NCBI RefSeq assembly: GCF_014699005.1
Contig: NZ_JACWZY010000023.1
Location: 62,001-126,000 of the forward strand
DNA length: 64,000 nucleotides
Direction of reading: 5' to 3'
DNA from: Spirosoma profusum
GTDB lineage: Bacteria > Bacteroidota > Bacteroidia > Cytophagales > Spirosomataceae
Shown here: positions 36,484-45,279 of the stretch, piece after piece
How the letters are laid out: each line of letters opens with the position of its first letter
Position numbering within the stretch: position 1 is the stretch's first letter
Translations under genes and position numbers: made by a program
Notes under the pieces: generated by a model
What the model saw: the letters and a program-made list of their open reading frames with translations, nothing else
The model's database searches: none
What the model was told of the DNA's origin: nothing

Positions 36484-37962
36484 TCAATTTTCTTCCTTGA
36501 TTAACTCTTCCTCGCGCTCTTCGGCAGCTTCGGTTGCTTCCAGTTCGGTCATGCCGGGTTCGGCTCCTCCATAACCCAGAATTTTCAGCATTACTTCGCT
36601 GTTCTGTTCAGGCGCAAAAAGGCGTGTGCGCAAATTGCCGTTCTCGTCTTTATCGACAATAACGTGTTGCGGAGCCGGAATCAGACAATGCTGAATACCC
36701 CCATAACCACCGAGTGATTCCTGATAAGCACCTGTGTGAAACAAGCCAACGTACTGTTCCTCAGCATCCTGATCGAAAATAGGCAGGTATAAGTCGGCGC
36801 TGTGGGCTTCTGTATTATAGAAATCGTGCGAATCGCAGGTCAGGCCGCCCAGGTTCACTTTCTGATACGGATTTTCCCAGTTATTGACCGATAGCATGAT
36901 GTATTTCTGACCCAACCCCCACGAGTCGGGTAGTTGCGTTATAAAAGAGCCGTCGATCATGTACCACAACTCTTTGTCGTTCTGCAACTTCTGATCGATT
37001 ACCCGGTAAATAACCGCCCCGCTTTCGCCAACCGTGTATGAACCAAATTCGGTGAAAATATGCGGTACTGGTACGTTGTTTTTATTGCAAATCCACTGAA
37101 TACTTTCCACAATCTGGTCGATCATGGCCTGATAATCGTACGTAAACTGAAACGACGTCTGAATCGGCATCCCGCCACCAATATCAATCGAATCGAGGTC
37201 GGGGCAGATTTTGCGCAGTTCGCAATATTTATACATGAACCGGCTCAACTCACTCCAGTAATAAGCGCTGTCTTTAATTCCTGTGTTGATAAAGAAATGC
37301 AGCATTTTGAGCTTAAACCGCTCATTCGGCTGAATCTTGTTTCGGTACAATTCATTCACATCGCTATAGCGAATGCCCAGCCGGGACGTATAAAACGCAA
37401 AATTCGGTTCCTCGTCGGTAGCGATACGTATTCCGAAATTCACTGTTTCAGCCGTTATCGAATTTTCATAGGCCTCAATTTCCTTCAGATTATCAAGAAC
37501 AGGAATACAGTTCGAGAATCCTTCATTAATCAGTTCGCTGATGTATTGCGTGTATAACGGTCGTTTGTAGCCGTTACAGATAATATATGTACTCTTGGAA
37601 ACCTTATCCATCTTATATAACTCCCGAATAATGGGAATATCGTAAGCCGACGATGTTTCGAGATGGATATTATTCTTGAGGGCCTCTTCCAGCACAAACC
37701 GAAAATGCGACGACTTTGTACAATAGCAGTACGTATAGCTGCCTTTGTAGTTGTACCGCTTCATCGCGTTTTTGAACAGGATTTTTGCGTGTTCAATATG
37801 CTCGGTAATTTTGGGTAAGTACGTCAGTTTTAAGGGCGTACCGTACTCCTTGATAATGTCCATCAACGGAACATTATTGAACATCAGCTCATTGTTTTCA
37901 ACGTTGAACTCCCGCGTCGGGAATTCAAATGTCTGATCAATCAGGTCATAGTATGTCTTCAT
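36484..37962 (-). CDS. speA: Biosynthetic arginine decarboxylase (PLP, fold type III)
   Basis: About 492 residues from ATG 37962 (MKTYYDLIDQTFEFPTREF). The open frame extends 44 codons upstream, but those residues look non-homologous. PLP-binding Lys83 is in YTYCYCTKSSHF. The Gly-rich phosphate loop is IDIGGGMPIQTSF, and the active-site Cys from the partner subunit is in GLTCDSHD. It converts arginine to agmatine for polyamine synthesis. The sequence is the Bacteroidota-type enzyme, shorter than the 630-residue proteobacterial SpeA. Symbol by function. Confidence 0.85.
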   Translation of the reverse strand: MKTYYDLIDQTFEFPTREFNVENNELMFNNVPLMDIIKEYGTPLKLTYLPKITEHIEHAKILFKNAMKRYNYKGSYTYCYCTKSSHFRFVLEEALKNNIHLETSSAYDIPIIRELYKMDKVSKSTYIICNGYKRPLYTQYISELINEGFSNCIPVLDNLKEIEAYENSITAETVNFGIRIATDEEPNFAFYTSRLGIRYSDVNELYRNKIQPNERFKLKMLHFFINTGIKDSAYYWSELSRFMYKYCELRKICPDLDSIDIGGGMPIQTSFQFTYDYQAMIDQIVESIQWICNKNNVPVPHIFTEFGSYTVGESGAVIYRVIDQKLQNDKELWYMIDGSFITQLPDSWGLGQKYIMLSVNNWENPYQKVNLGGLTCDSHDFYNTEAHSADLYLPIFDQDAEEQYVGLFHTGAYQESLGGYGGIQHCLIPAPQHVIVDKDENGNLRTRLFAPEQNSEVMLKILGYGGAEPGMTELEATEAAEEREEELIKEEN

Positions 37963-38295
37963 CCCTGGATTCGGCGCATGAAAATGGATAGTCCTACGTA
38001 GTGTACCTCTTTTAGTTCGAAATTCTGAAAAACAGGCGCGAATTTGGCCCCGAAAATCGGGCTTTGCAAGAAGAATAATTCGCAAGGTTATCAACGAAAA
38101 AGTGTGGCCTTTGATTCGCCCCTTACCGAAATTTCAACACCAGATTCATAAGCTATGTTTACGTATCAGCCATAAGCGTTTCAGATGGAGCGTAGCATCT
38201 GCTATAGTTCATTGAGAAAACCGCCGATTTCAGAAAGAGAATTAAGGGTTTAGTTAAGCGTTGATTGACTATGTACTGATAATAAGAAAACTTAG
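37963..38295. other. Intergenic stretch upstream of speA
   Basis: 333 bases between speA (minus) and the beta-helix remnant (plus). It holds the frame-open but probably untranslated extension of speA, and nothing else I can identify. Confidence 0.5.
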
Positions 38296-38706
38296 ATGTC
38301 TTGTTACCACGTCATCCAAAACGCCAATCTGGCAAATAGTACGGTTACCAACACAATAATCAATACGTATAAAACCGACAACGTAGCGACAACCTTCTGT
38401 TACGACATAAATTGTATGTCATACCTTCCTATTGGAAATGGTAACATAAATGGGGCGAACTGGGGAACAATTTTTGCATCGGGTAATCCGCAGGTCGATA
38501 TCAATTTCCGCTTAGCGCCGGGGTCAATTGCTCAGGGAGCAGCCACGGGCAGAACCGATATTGGCGCATTTGCTGGCTATAACAGTACTACGTCGGTTAG
38601 CATTACTCCTGCAACAACCTTCCTGGAATTTACAGTTCCGCTAACTAGCGAGCAGCGGGTTTCCACAGCCTGTTTATCCGAACCTTGGCAGGCAATTACA
38701 CTATAA
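38296..38706 (+). pseudogene. Remnant of a secreted parallel beta-helix (choice-of-anchor Q) protein
   Basis: A 136-residue open frame with no signal peptide, directly preceded by a stop codon. Its middle (VDINFRLAPGSIAQGAATGR, TDIGAFAGYN) matches the closing segment of right-handed beta-helix proteins of the choice-of-anchor Q type (pattern F-x-L-x-x-GS-x-A-x-GA ... TDIGAF). Upstream residues (NSTVTNTIINTYKTDNVATT) fit beta-helix rungs. The complete family is several hundred residues long, so this looks like a C-terminal fragment left after deletion. A functional small protein cannot be excluded. Confidence 0.5.
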
Positions 38707-39010
38707 TCTGAACGCCCGTTGCAACTAACTCCTTAGATCAATGAGGCAGCGTATTCATTCTATTCATACCAACGTAGCGGCCGGTTGAGTGGTTATCACT
38801 TGCCAGCGTTACGTTAGTGAGCAGTCAAATAAAGTAAGATTACTACTCTTCTTTTTTATGGGTTAGAATTTCGTAAAAGAGATGATTACCAAACCACCCG
38901 TCTAATTTGATGAATCAGGGCATTTTGCCTAATTTTGACCGACGTTTGGCCACCTCACCCTGAACGCAGACGTACTGAGGTAGCTACTAACACGAATCAA
39001 TAAGCTCATT
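38707..39010. other. Intergenic stretch upstream of PDH E1 beta
   Basis: 304 bases. Apart from the promoter at 38907-38937 I see no gene or RNA in it. Confidence 0.5.
38907..38937 (+). promoter_or_regulatory. Promoter TTG-N20-TAATTTTG for PDH E1 beta
   Basis: TTG at 38907-38909 and TAATTTTG at 38930-38937, spacer 20 bases, 73 bases before ATG 39011. Same layout as the fusA promoter. Confidence 0.65.
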
Positions 39011-39991
39011 ATGAGAGAAATACAATTCCGCGAAGCCCTACGCGAGGCCATGCAGGAAGAAATGCGCCGGGACCCACTTGTTTACCTGATGGGCGAAGAA
39101 GTTGCCGAATACAATGGTGCTTATAAAGTCAGTCAGGGCATGCTCGACGAATTCGGCCCGGAACGCGTTATCGATACGCCCATTGCCGAATTAGGTTTTG
39201 CCGGTATTGGCGTTGGTTCGGCAATAAACGGACTGCGGCCCATTATCGAGTTTATGACATTCAATTTCTCGCTGGTCGCTATCGATCAGGTCATTAACTC
39301 GGCGGCTAAAGTAATGTCGATGTCGGGCGGACAATACTCGTGTCCGATTGTATTTCGGGGCCCGACGGGTAATGCCGGTATGTTGTCATCGCAGCACTCG
39401 CAGAACTTCGAAAACTGGTTTGCCAATACGTCGGGGCTGAAAGTAGTGGTTCCTTCGAACCCTTATGACGCCAAAGGTTTATTGAAATCCTGCATTCGCG
39501 ATAACGACCCCGTTATTTTCATGGAGTCGGAATTGATGTACGGCGACAAAGGCCAGGTGCCTGAAGAAGAATATTTAATTCCAATTGGCCAGGCCAACAT
39601 AGTACGCGAAGGAAACGACGTAACGATTGTTTCGTTCGGCAAAATTATGAAAGTTGCTCTTGCGGCTGCTGAAGAACTGGCGAAAAACGGCGTTTCGGCC
39701 GAAGTGATTGACCTTCGTTCGGTCCGTCCGATTGATTACGCGACAATTATCAATTCGGTGAAGAAAACCAATCGTTGCGTGATTGTAGAAGAAGCCTGGC
39801 CGCTGGCAGCTATTTCATCGGAACTGACCTACAATATCCAACGTAATGCGTTCGATTATCTGGATGCGCCGGTGGTACGTGTCAATAGCATGGATTTACC
39901 ACTCCCCTACGCGCCTACGTTGATTGAAGCGATTCTCCCCAACGTAAAGCGCACCTTGCAGGCTGTTGATACGGTGATGTACAAGAAATAA
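39011..39991 (+). CDS. pdhB: Pyruvate dehydrogenase E1 component, beta subunit
   Basis: 326 residues, standard length. Transketolase-like fold: IQFREALREAMQEEM, LMGEEVAEYNGAYKVSQGML, DTPIAELGFAGIGVGSA, GPTGNAGMLSSQHSQNFENW, and the C-terminal domain IGQANIVREGNDVTIVSFGK. It forms the thiamine-diphosphate-dependent E1 heterotetramer with an alpha subunit, which is not encoded in this window; E2 and E3 are absent too. It is apparently monocistronic, with a strong promoter and a multi-hairpin 3' end. Confidence 0.94.
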   Translation: MREIQFREALREAMQEEMRRDPLVYLMGEEVAEYNGAYKVSQGMLDEFGPERVIDTPIAELGFAGIGVGSAINGLRPIIEFMTFNFSLVAIDQVINSAAKVMSMSGGQYSCPIVFRGPTGNAGMLSSQHSQNFENWFANTSGLKVVVPSNPYDAKGLLKSCIRDNDPVIFMESELMYGDKGQVPEEEYLIPIGQANIVREGNDVTIVSFGKIMKVALAAAEELAKNGVSAEVIDLRSVRPIDYATIINSVKKTNRCVIVEEAWPLAAISSELTYNIQRNAFDYLDAPVVRVNSMDLPLPYAPTLIEAILPNVKRTLQAVDTVMYKK

Positions 39992-40004
39992 ATGAATATT
40001 GTAA

Positions 40005-40025
40005 AATGATTAATCGTTAATCATT
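40005..40025. repeat. Small hairpin AATGATTAA-TCG-TTAATCATT
   Basis: Perfect 9-bp arms (40005-40013 and 40017-40025) directly after the pdhB stop, the first of three tandem hairpins. Confidence 0.65.
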
Positions 40026-40033
40026 CACATACC

Positions 40034-40073
40034 AAACAACAAGCGTCGACCAATTGGTCGACGCTTGTTGTTT
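40034..40073. repeat. 40-bp perfect loopless palindrome
   Basis: Positions 40034-40073 read the same on both strands, centred on CCAATTGG inside GTCGACCAATTGGTCGAC. No loop bases. It could serve as a terminator, a cruciform or a dimeric-protein site. Confidence 0.9.
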
Positions 40074-40075
40074 AC

Positions 40076-40110
40076 AAAAACGCCCGGCTGCGGAAACAGT
40101 CGGGCGTTTA
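40076..40110 (+). terminator. Hairpin terminator after pdhB
   Basis: AAAAACGCCCGGCTG (40076-40090) pairs with CAGTCGGGCGTTT (40097-40109) with one mismatch. Third tandem hairpin of the pdhB 3' region. Confidence 0.7.
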
Positions 40111-40201
40111 GTTTGCGGGAATTGAAAGTGAAACTCCTGACTTAGCAGAAAAGTTTACACACTGAAAAATAGTGGCATAGTTTTTCGTATTATTTTCGAT
40201 T

Positions 40202-40561
40202 ATGCAAGATTTAGTCGACACAGCTCAAAAAGACTCAAGACTTCGCCTAGGAAGCAGGGTGATTTATGAAGTTACGGTCCAATATGTAGGCTCGTTGACG
40301 ACGCTACGTCATCGCGAGCCTACCGTTACGTTCTTTTCAAATCTCCGGAAAGCAGTAGATGCACTAACGGCTGAGTTAGCTCTAAACAACTGGCCACCCA
40401 AAGTGAATTATACGGCGGTATATCGGGGCGTGAAACAACGACAGTTCTACAGTTGCGATTTTGACGTAGCAGGCACGAAAGTTTTCCGTGTCAAAGTAAT
40501 CCCACGATTATTGAATCCGCCCCTACCCCGGCTAGGCATTGATGAGAATCCAGCAAAGTGA
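40202..40561 (+). CDS. Hypothetical protein, 119 residues
   Basis: A soluble, basic protein with no signal peptide or membrane helix. It has alternating beta-like segments (SRVIYEVTVQYVGSLTTL, VNYTAVYRGVKQRQFYSCDF, TKVFRVKVIPR) and a helix in the middle (NLRKAVDALTAELALN). I do not recognise the family. It ends in a strong terminator, and its codon use matches its neighbours, so it is probably a real gene. Confidence 0.6.
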   Translation: MQDLVDTAQKDSRLRLGSRVIYEVTVQYVGSLTTLRHREPTVTFFSNLRKAVDALTAELALNNWPPKVNYTAVYRGVKQRQFYSCDFDVAGTKVFRVKVIPRLLNPPLPRLGIDENPAK

Positions 40562-40563
40562 GG

Positions 40564-40594
40564 AGGCCCCGACAGGCTCTGGCTGTCGGGGCCT
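40564..40594. terminator. Terminator between convergent genes
   Basis: AGGCCCCGACAG (40564-40575) pairs with CTGTCGGGGCCT (40583-40594), loop of 7, between the 119-residue gene and nadC. Confidence 0.88.
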
Positions 40595-40596
40595 TT

Positions 40597-41430
40597 TCAG
40601 TACGCTTTCAAGCTTAAATCCAGGCTTTTAACCTGATGCGTAAGTGCTCCCGATGAAATGAAATCGACGCCCGTTTCGGCGTAGGCCCGTAGGTTTGTTT
40701 CGTCGATGCCGCCCGATGCTTCTGTGATAAAACGGCCATCGATAAGACGTACCATTTCGCGAATGCCTTCGGGTGAGAAATTGTCAAGGAGAATAATATC
40801 GATTTGCCCGACACGTAGCACTTCTTCTACTTCGGCCCGGTTGCGGGTTTCTACTTCAATACGTAGCTGACGACCCGTTTCTTTCAGATAAACTACTGAT
40901 TTGGTGATGGCCGCTTCAATACCTCCCGCATAATCGACGTGGTTGTCTTTAATCAGGATCATGTCATACAATCCGAAGCGATGATTTACTGCCCCGCCGA
41001 TTTTGGTGGCCATTTTCTCACAAATCCGGAAATTAGGCGTGGTTTTGCGGGTGTCCAATAGCTTCGCCCGCGTACCTTCCAGCAGATTCACCAGTTCGCG
41101 GGTGTGCGTGGCGATGCCGCTCATCCGCTGCATGCAGTTGAGCACCAGGCGCTCGGCGGTGAGGATGTTACGTGCATTTCCGCTCACCGTCAGTACAATG
41201 TCGCCGGGTTTGATAGAAGCTCCATCTTGTATCAGTACGTCGACAACAAAGTTGGGATCGACTTCGGCAAAAATGGCTTTTGCTACGTACACGCCAGCCA
41301 GAATACCCGTTTCTTTGACTAATAAACGGGCCCGTTTCTGGGCGTCGGCCGGAATAGTAGAAAGGGAAGTATGATCGCCGTCGCCAATGTCTTCGGCCAG
41401 GGCTAATTGAATAAATTCCTGCAGATTCAT
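40597..41430 (-). CDS. nadC: Nicotinate-nucleotide pyrophosphorylase (carboxylating)
   Basis: 277 residues from ATG 41430 (MNLQEFIQLALAEDIGDGDH). It converts quinolinate and PRPP to nicotinate mononucleotide in de novo NAD synthesis. Typical motifs: EDIGDGDHTSLSTIP, LTAERLVLNCMQRMSGIATH, LLDTRKTTPNFR, HRFGLYDMILIKDNH, IEVETRNRAEVEEVL, ILLDNFSPEGIRE and ITEASGGI. No nadA or nadB nearby. Confidence 0.94.
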   Translation of the reverse strand: MNLQEFIQLALAEDIGDGDHTSLSTIPADAQKRARLLVKETGILAGVYVAKAIFAEVDPNFVVDVLIQDGASIKPGDIVLTVSGNARNILTAERLVLNCMQRMSGIATHTRELVNLLEGTRAKLLDTRKTTPNFRICEKMATKIGGAVNHRFGLYDMILIKDNHVDYAGGIEAAITKSVVYLKETGRQLRIEVETRNRAEVEEVLRVGQIDIILLDNFSPEGIREMVRLIDGRFITEASGGIDETNLRAYAETGVDFISSGALTHQVKSLDLSLKAY

Positions 41431-41552
41431 AGGCGCAAGGTACATTATTTCCTATAAACCCTGCCAGCTTCGACCGGTTTTCAAAATCGGTTGGTCAGCC
41501 TATTGGATTCTAATGAAAATGGTACGAAATTTGTCATCCGCTAAGGAAATTT

Positions 41553-41933
41553 ATGAAGCAACCGCGCGTCATACAACGTCTTTCCAGCCTTCTGCTCGCC
41601 ACTCTGCTGCTTTTCACGGCAGTATGGAGTCAGCATTCCGCATCCGAAAAAGCTCTTTCAGCGAAAAAAGCGGTTGCCGAGCAAAGCAAATCGGGTAAAA
41701 CTGCTGATCACACCAACGACGCCCAACTGAGTTCGGCCCAATTTGAAGCGGTTGTAACACCAGCGATTCAACTGGGTGATTCAGGGCAAACAGCCTTCCT
41801 GTTGCCGGCTCCTACGTTAATTATCCTGCTGCTGCTAAGCGTTCCGCTGCTTCGGCATTTTACGCTTCCGCATTTTTATTTCTCTTATTTCCGGCACGTC
41901 TTCGGCCACCACATTGCCACTAATGCGCCCTAG
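41553..41933 (+). CDS. Hypothetical membrane protein, 126 residues
   Basis: An N-terminal hydrophobic segment (LSSLLLATLLLFTAVWS, about 10-26), likely a signal or first membrane helix, is followed by a Lys/Ser/Ala-rich hydrophilic stretch and a second hydrophobic helix (LIILLLLSVPLLRHF, about 88-102). The tail HFYFSYFRHVFGHHIATNAP is rich in His and aromatics. I do not recognise a family. It lies 95 bases before secDF; a role in secretion would be speculation. Confidence 0.6.
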   Translation: MKQPRVIQRLSSLLLATLLLFTAVWSQHSASEKALSAKKAVAEQSKSGKTADHTNDAQLSSAQFEAVVTPAIQLGDSGQTAFLLPAPTLIILLLLSVPLLRHFTLPHFYFSYFRHVFGHHIATNAP

Positions 41934-41940
41934 TGGTAGC

Positions 41941-41959
41941 ACCAGGTTTTGAGCCTGGT
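41941..41959. terminator. Weak hairpin ACCAGG/CCTGGT
   Basis: ACCAGG (41941-41946) pairs with CCTGGT (41954-41959), just after the hypothetical membrane protein gene. No T run, so terminator status is tentative. Confidence 0.35.
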
Positions 41960-42001
41960 AGTCAAATTATTTCTCTCATTTTCTACTAATTTATCTTTTC
42001 C

Positions 42002-42022
42002 TAACAAGCTATCTGCTTGTTA
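42002..42022 (+). promoter_or_regulatory. Hairpin directly before the secDF start codon
   Basis: TAACAAGC (42002-42009) and GCTTGTTA (42015-42022) form an 8-bp stem with a 5-base loop, ending 6 bases before ATG 42029, where a ribosome would bind. Confidence 0.45.
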
Positions 42023-42028
42023 TAAATC

Positions 42029-45000
42029 ATGCAAAACAAAACCGGAATTCTCATTCTGACAGGGGTTATTGCAGCTATTTGCATCTACTTCCTGTCGTTT
42101 ACGTTCGTCTCGCGAAATATCAAAGCTGATGCCGAGGCTTACGCAACTAATAAACAAGGTATTGTTGATCGCAATAAAAAGCAACATTATCTCGATTCGC
42201 TTTGGAAAGAGCCTGTTTTTTTAGGTAGTACGTTGCAGGAAGTTACCGAACGCGAGTTAGGTCTGGGTCTTGACCTTCAGGGTGGTATGCACGTAGTACT
42301 CGAGGTTTCTCCTGCTGACATTCTACGCAGCCTGTCGGGCAACAACCGTGACCCCAAATTTAGTCAGGCACTGAAACAGGCACTTGAAGACCAAAAAACG
42401 AGCAACACCAACTTCGTAGATTTATTTGCCAACAATTTCAAAAAACTGGCTCCTGATACTCGTCTGGCTAGTGTTTTCGCAACCAGCGCCAACCGTAGCA
42501 AAATCAATTTCCAGTCGTCGGACACCGAAGTACGGAAACTGTTAAATGATGAAGTAAATGGTGCTATCACACGGGCGTACCAGATCATTCAGGCGCGGGT
42601 CGATAAATTCGGCGTAGCTAACCCAAACATACAGCGTTTACCCGGTTCAGGTCGTATTCAGATCGAATTGCCAGGTGTTGATAATCCTGAGCGTATCCGT
42701 CGCCTGCTGACGGGCGCTGCTAAACTTGAATTTACCGAAGTTTACCGCCTGAATGAACTGGCTCCAGCCATTGAAGGTATTGGCGCGTATCTGCTACGTG
42801 AAGAAACTGCCCGGAAAGCCGCTTTGAAAACCACTACGCCAGCCGCAGGTACAGCCGCTAAAGGTGCGTCAAGCCTGGAAACTCAGCTCGCGCAGGGTAG
42901 CAAAACTGATTCGACGGGTAAAGCGAAAAACGATACGGCAGCTGCTGCCGCTCAGGGAACGGCCCTTACGCAATTATTCCTGCCAGTTGGCCAGGATCAA
43001 TTGGGCGTTTATCTGAAAGACACCGCCCGTGCCAACGCTGTTTTGAATGCTTCTGAAGTACGGGGCTTGTTCCCAGCTGATGCCGTTTTTGCGTGGGATC
43101 GTAAGACGTTCAAAGCGACCGATGGCAAAGAAATTCTGCCGCTTTATTTCCTGAAAAAACTCGGCGGTCGTGCTCCGCTTGAAGGTGATGTTATTACGGA
43201 TGCTACAAATGACTACGACGACCGTGGCCGTCCGGAAGTAACGATGAACATGAACGCGGAAGGTGCCCGTAAATGGCGGAATCTGACAGCTGCTAACGTA
43301 AATCGTCCGGTAGCTATTCTGCTTGATAATTTGGTTTACACCGCGCCAAACGTACAGAACGAAATTCCAAATGGACGTTCGAGCATCTCGGGAAACTTCA
43401 CCGTAGAGGAAACCAAAGACATGGCCAACGTACTGAAAGCCGGTAAGTTGCCTGCTCCAACGAATATCGTGGAAGAAAGCGTTGTCGGTGCTACGTTAGG
43501 TTCAGAGGCTGTTAGTGCTGGCGTACTTTCGTCGCTGGTGGGTATTTTGCTGGTACTGGGTTTTGTGGTGTTCTATTACAACCGCGCCGGTCTAATTGCC
43601 GACGTAGCACTGATTGTCAACCTGTTCTTCCTGTTGGGCGTAATGGCGTCGCTGGGTGCCGTACTGACCATGCCAGGTATTGCCGGTATTGTATTGTCGA
43701 TTGGTATGGCCGTTGACGCCAACGTACTGATTTTCGAACGTATCAAAGAAGAACTGGCCGAAGGAAAAGGGTTTAAGATTGCGGTGGCTGATGGTTTTAA
43801 GAACGCCATGTCGTCGATCATCGACTCGAACGTAACGACCTTCCTGACTGGTATCGTCCTGTTCATCTTCGGAACGGGTCTGATTCTGGGCTTTGCCACT
43901 ACGTTGATCATCGGTATTCTGACCTCGTTGTTTGCCGCGATCTTTATTACACGGCTCATTCTGGAATATTACATACGTAACGGACAAACGCTCACGTTTA
44001 CGTCATCGTGGGCCAAGAATCTGTTTGCCGATTCCAACTTCGATTTCGTTTCACGCCGGAAACTGTACTACACCGTATCGTCAGTCATTATTGCGGCTGG
44101 TATCATTTCGGTGCTTATCAAAGGGTTTGGCCTGGGTGTCGATTTCAAAGGTGGTCGTTCATACGTAGTACGCTTTGAAAAATCGGTAAGCACTGATGAC
44201 GTTCGGCACTCATTGGAAGGCGTACTAGGCGCATCGCCAGAAGTAAAAACCTATGGTGGAACTGGTATCGGCGCAAATCAGGTGAAAGTAACGACGCCTT
44301 ATTTGATTGACGATAATTCGCAGGGAGCTGACAAAAAGGCCGAAGCGGCTATCTATCAGGGTTTGAGCAGCTTAAAAGGCAACCCGGCCAAAATAGAAAG
44401 CTCGCAAAAAGTTGGTCCAACCATCGCTTACGACATTCTGACTTCAGCTTTATGGTCGATTCTGTTGGCTGTGGCCGTTGTATTCGCTTACATTCTGATT
44501 CGTTTCAAACGGCTGGCGTTCGGCTATGGTGCGGTTGTGGCCATGTTCCACGACGTCTTGATTATCCTGGCTATCTTCTCGATTTTCAACGGACTTCTAC
44601 CGTTCTCGCTTGACGTCGATCAGGCGTTTGTCGGCGCGTTGCTCACGATTATGGGTTATTCGATGAACGATACAGTCGTCGTTTTTGACCGCGTACGGGA
44701 ATACCTGGCCGAAAACCGGGGTAAGAAAGAAAGCATTCCGACGATTATCAACAACGCCCTGAACAGTACGTTAAGTCGGACAGCCGTAACGGGTTTCTCG
44801 ACCATTCTGGTTCTGTTGGTTCTGTTTATTTTCGGTGGCGAAACCATTCGAGGCTTCTCGTTCGCCATGCTGATTGGTGTAATCGTTGGTACGTATTCGT
44901 CGCTGTTCGTTGCTACGCCGATTGTGGTTGACGCGCTGAGCCGCGATCAGGATAAAGAAGATGCTTTACCAGCCAAACTGGAGAAGAAAACCGGTTTCGA

Positions 45001-45109
45001 TGCGATACCAGCCGACTTCACCACGGCTGCTCCAGCTACGCCCGAAGAGTTTACGGCCAAGAAAGAGAAGAAAGACAAAAAGCCGCTGATACGTCCTTCA
45101 CAATCGTAA
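42029..45109 (+). CDS. secDF: Fused protein translocase subunit SecDF
   Basis: 1026 residues combining SecD and SecF, which use the proton gradient to assist Sec-dependent export. The SecD half has the N-terminal TM helix, the ELGLGLDLQGGMHVVLEVSP motif, a periplasmic domain with an Ala/Lys/Thr-rich insert (about 275-315), and the TM bundle with LSIGMAVDANVLIFERIKEE. The SecF half has GLGVDFKGGRSYVVRFE and LTIMGYSMNDTVVVFDRVRE. The fused form is normal in Bacteroidota. The C-terminal tail is Lys-rich. Confidence 0.95.
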   Translation: MQNKTGILILTGVIAAICIYFLSFTFVSRNIKADAEAYATNKQGIVDRNKKQHYLDSLWKEPVFLGSTLQEVTERELGLGLDLQGGMHVVLEVSPADILRSLSGNNRDPKFSQALKQALEDQKTSNTNFVDLFANNFKKLAPDTRLASVFATSANRSKINFQSSDTEVRKLLNDEVNGAITRAYQIIQARVDKFGVANPNIQRLPGSGRIQIELPGVDNPERIRRLLTGAAKLEFTEVYRLNELAPAIEGIGAYLLREETARKAALKTTTPAAGTAAKGASSLETQLAQGSKTDSTGKAKNDTAAAAAQGTALTQLFLPVGQDQLGVYLKDTARANAVLNASEVRGLFPADAVFAWDRKTFKATDGKEILPLYFLKKLGGRAPLEGDVITDATNDYDDRGRPEVTMNMNAEGARKWRNLTAANVNRPVAILLDNLVYTAPNVQNEIPNGRSSISGNFTVEETKDMANVLKAGKLPAPTNIVEESVVGATLGSEAVSAGVLSSLVGILLVLGFVVFYYNRAGLIADVALIVNLFFLLGVMASLGAVLTMPGIAGIVLSIGMAVDANVLIFERIKEELAEGKGFKIAVADGFKNAMSSIIDSNVTTFLTGIVLFIFGTGLILGFATTLIIGILTSLFAAIFITRLILEYYIRNGQTLTFTSSWAKNLFADSNFDFVSRRKLYYTVSSVIIAAGIISVLIKGFGLGVDFKGGRSYVVRFEKSVSTDDVRHSLEGVLGASPEVKTYGGTGIGANQVKVTTPYLIDDNSQGADKKAEAAIYQGLSSLKGNPAKIESSQKVGPTIAYDILTSALWSILLAVAVVFAYILIRFKRLAFGYGAVVAMFHDVLIILAIFSIFNGLLPFSLDVDQAFVGALLTIMGYSMNDTVVVFDRVREYLAENRGKKESIPTIINNALNSTLSRTAVTGFSTILVLLVLFIFGGETIRGFSFAMLIGVIVGTYSSLFVATPIVVDALSRDQDKEDALPAKLEKKTGFDAIPADFTTAAPATPEEFTAKKEKKDKKPLIRPSQS

Positions 45110-45111
45110 TT

Positions 45112-45210
45112 TAAAGAGTGAAAGAACGAAAGAGTGAAAGTGCGAGAGCCATCCGGCAATTTTTTCTCGCACTTTCACTCTTTCGTTCTTTCACTCTTTA
45201 TTTTTTGTAT
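45112..45210. repeat. Perfect 36-bp inverted repeat, stuttering GAAAG words
   Basis: Left arm 45112-45147 and right arm 45175-45210 are perfect 36-bp inverted copies with a 27-base loop. One arm is almost pure purine (TAAAGAGTGAAAGAACGAAA and on). It begins just after the secDF stop and is followed by a T run, so it could act as a terminator. Confidence 0.92.
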
Positions 45211-45279
45211 CTTTCCCGAACGTTTCACCCAACAATCTTTTTCAAAAAGACACAATCACCAAACGAATACTCCTTCTGC

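Noticed and set aside
37963..38094. 44-residue extension of arginine decarboxylase
   Set aside because: Arg-rich sequence without family similarity; ATG 37962 matches the enzyme start.
45118..45279. Upstream extension of the amino-acid permease by 54 residues
   Set aside because: It is encoded by the 36-bp inverted repeat and its loop; the permease fold begins after ATG 45280.
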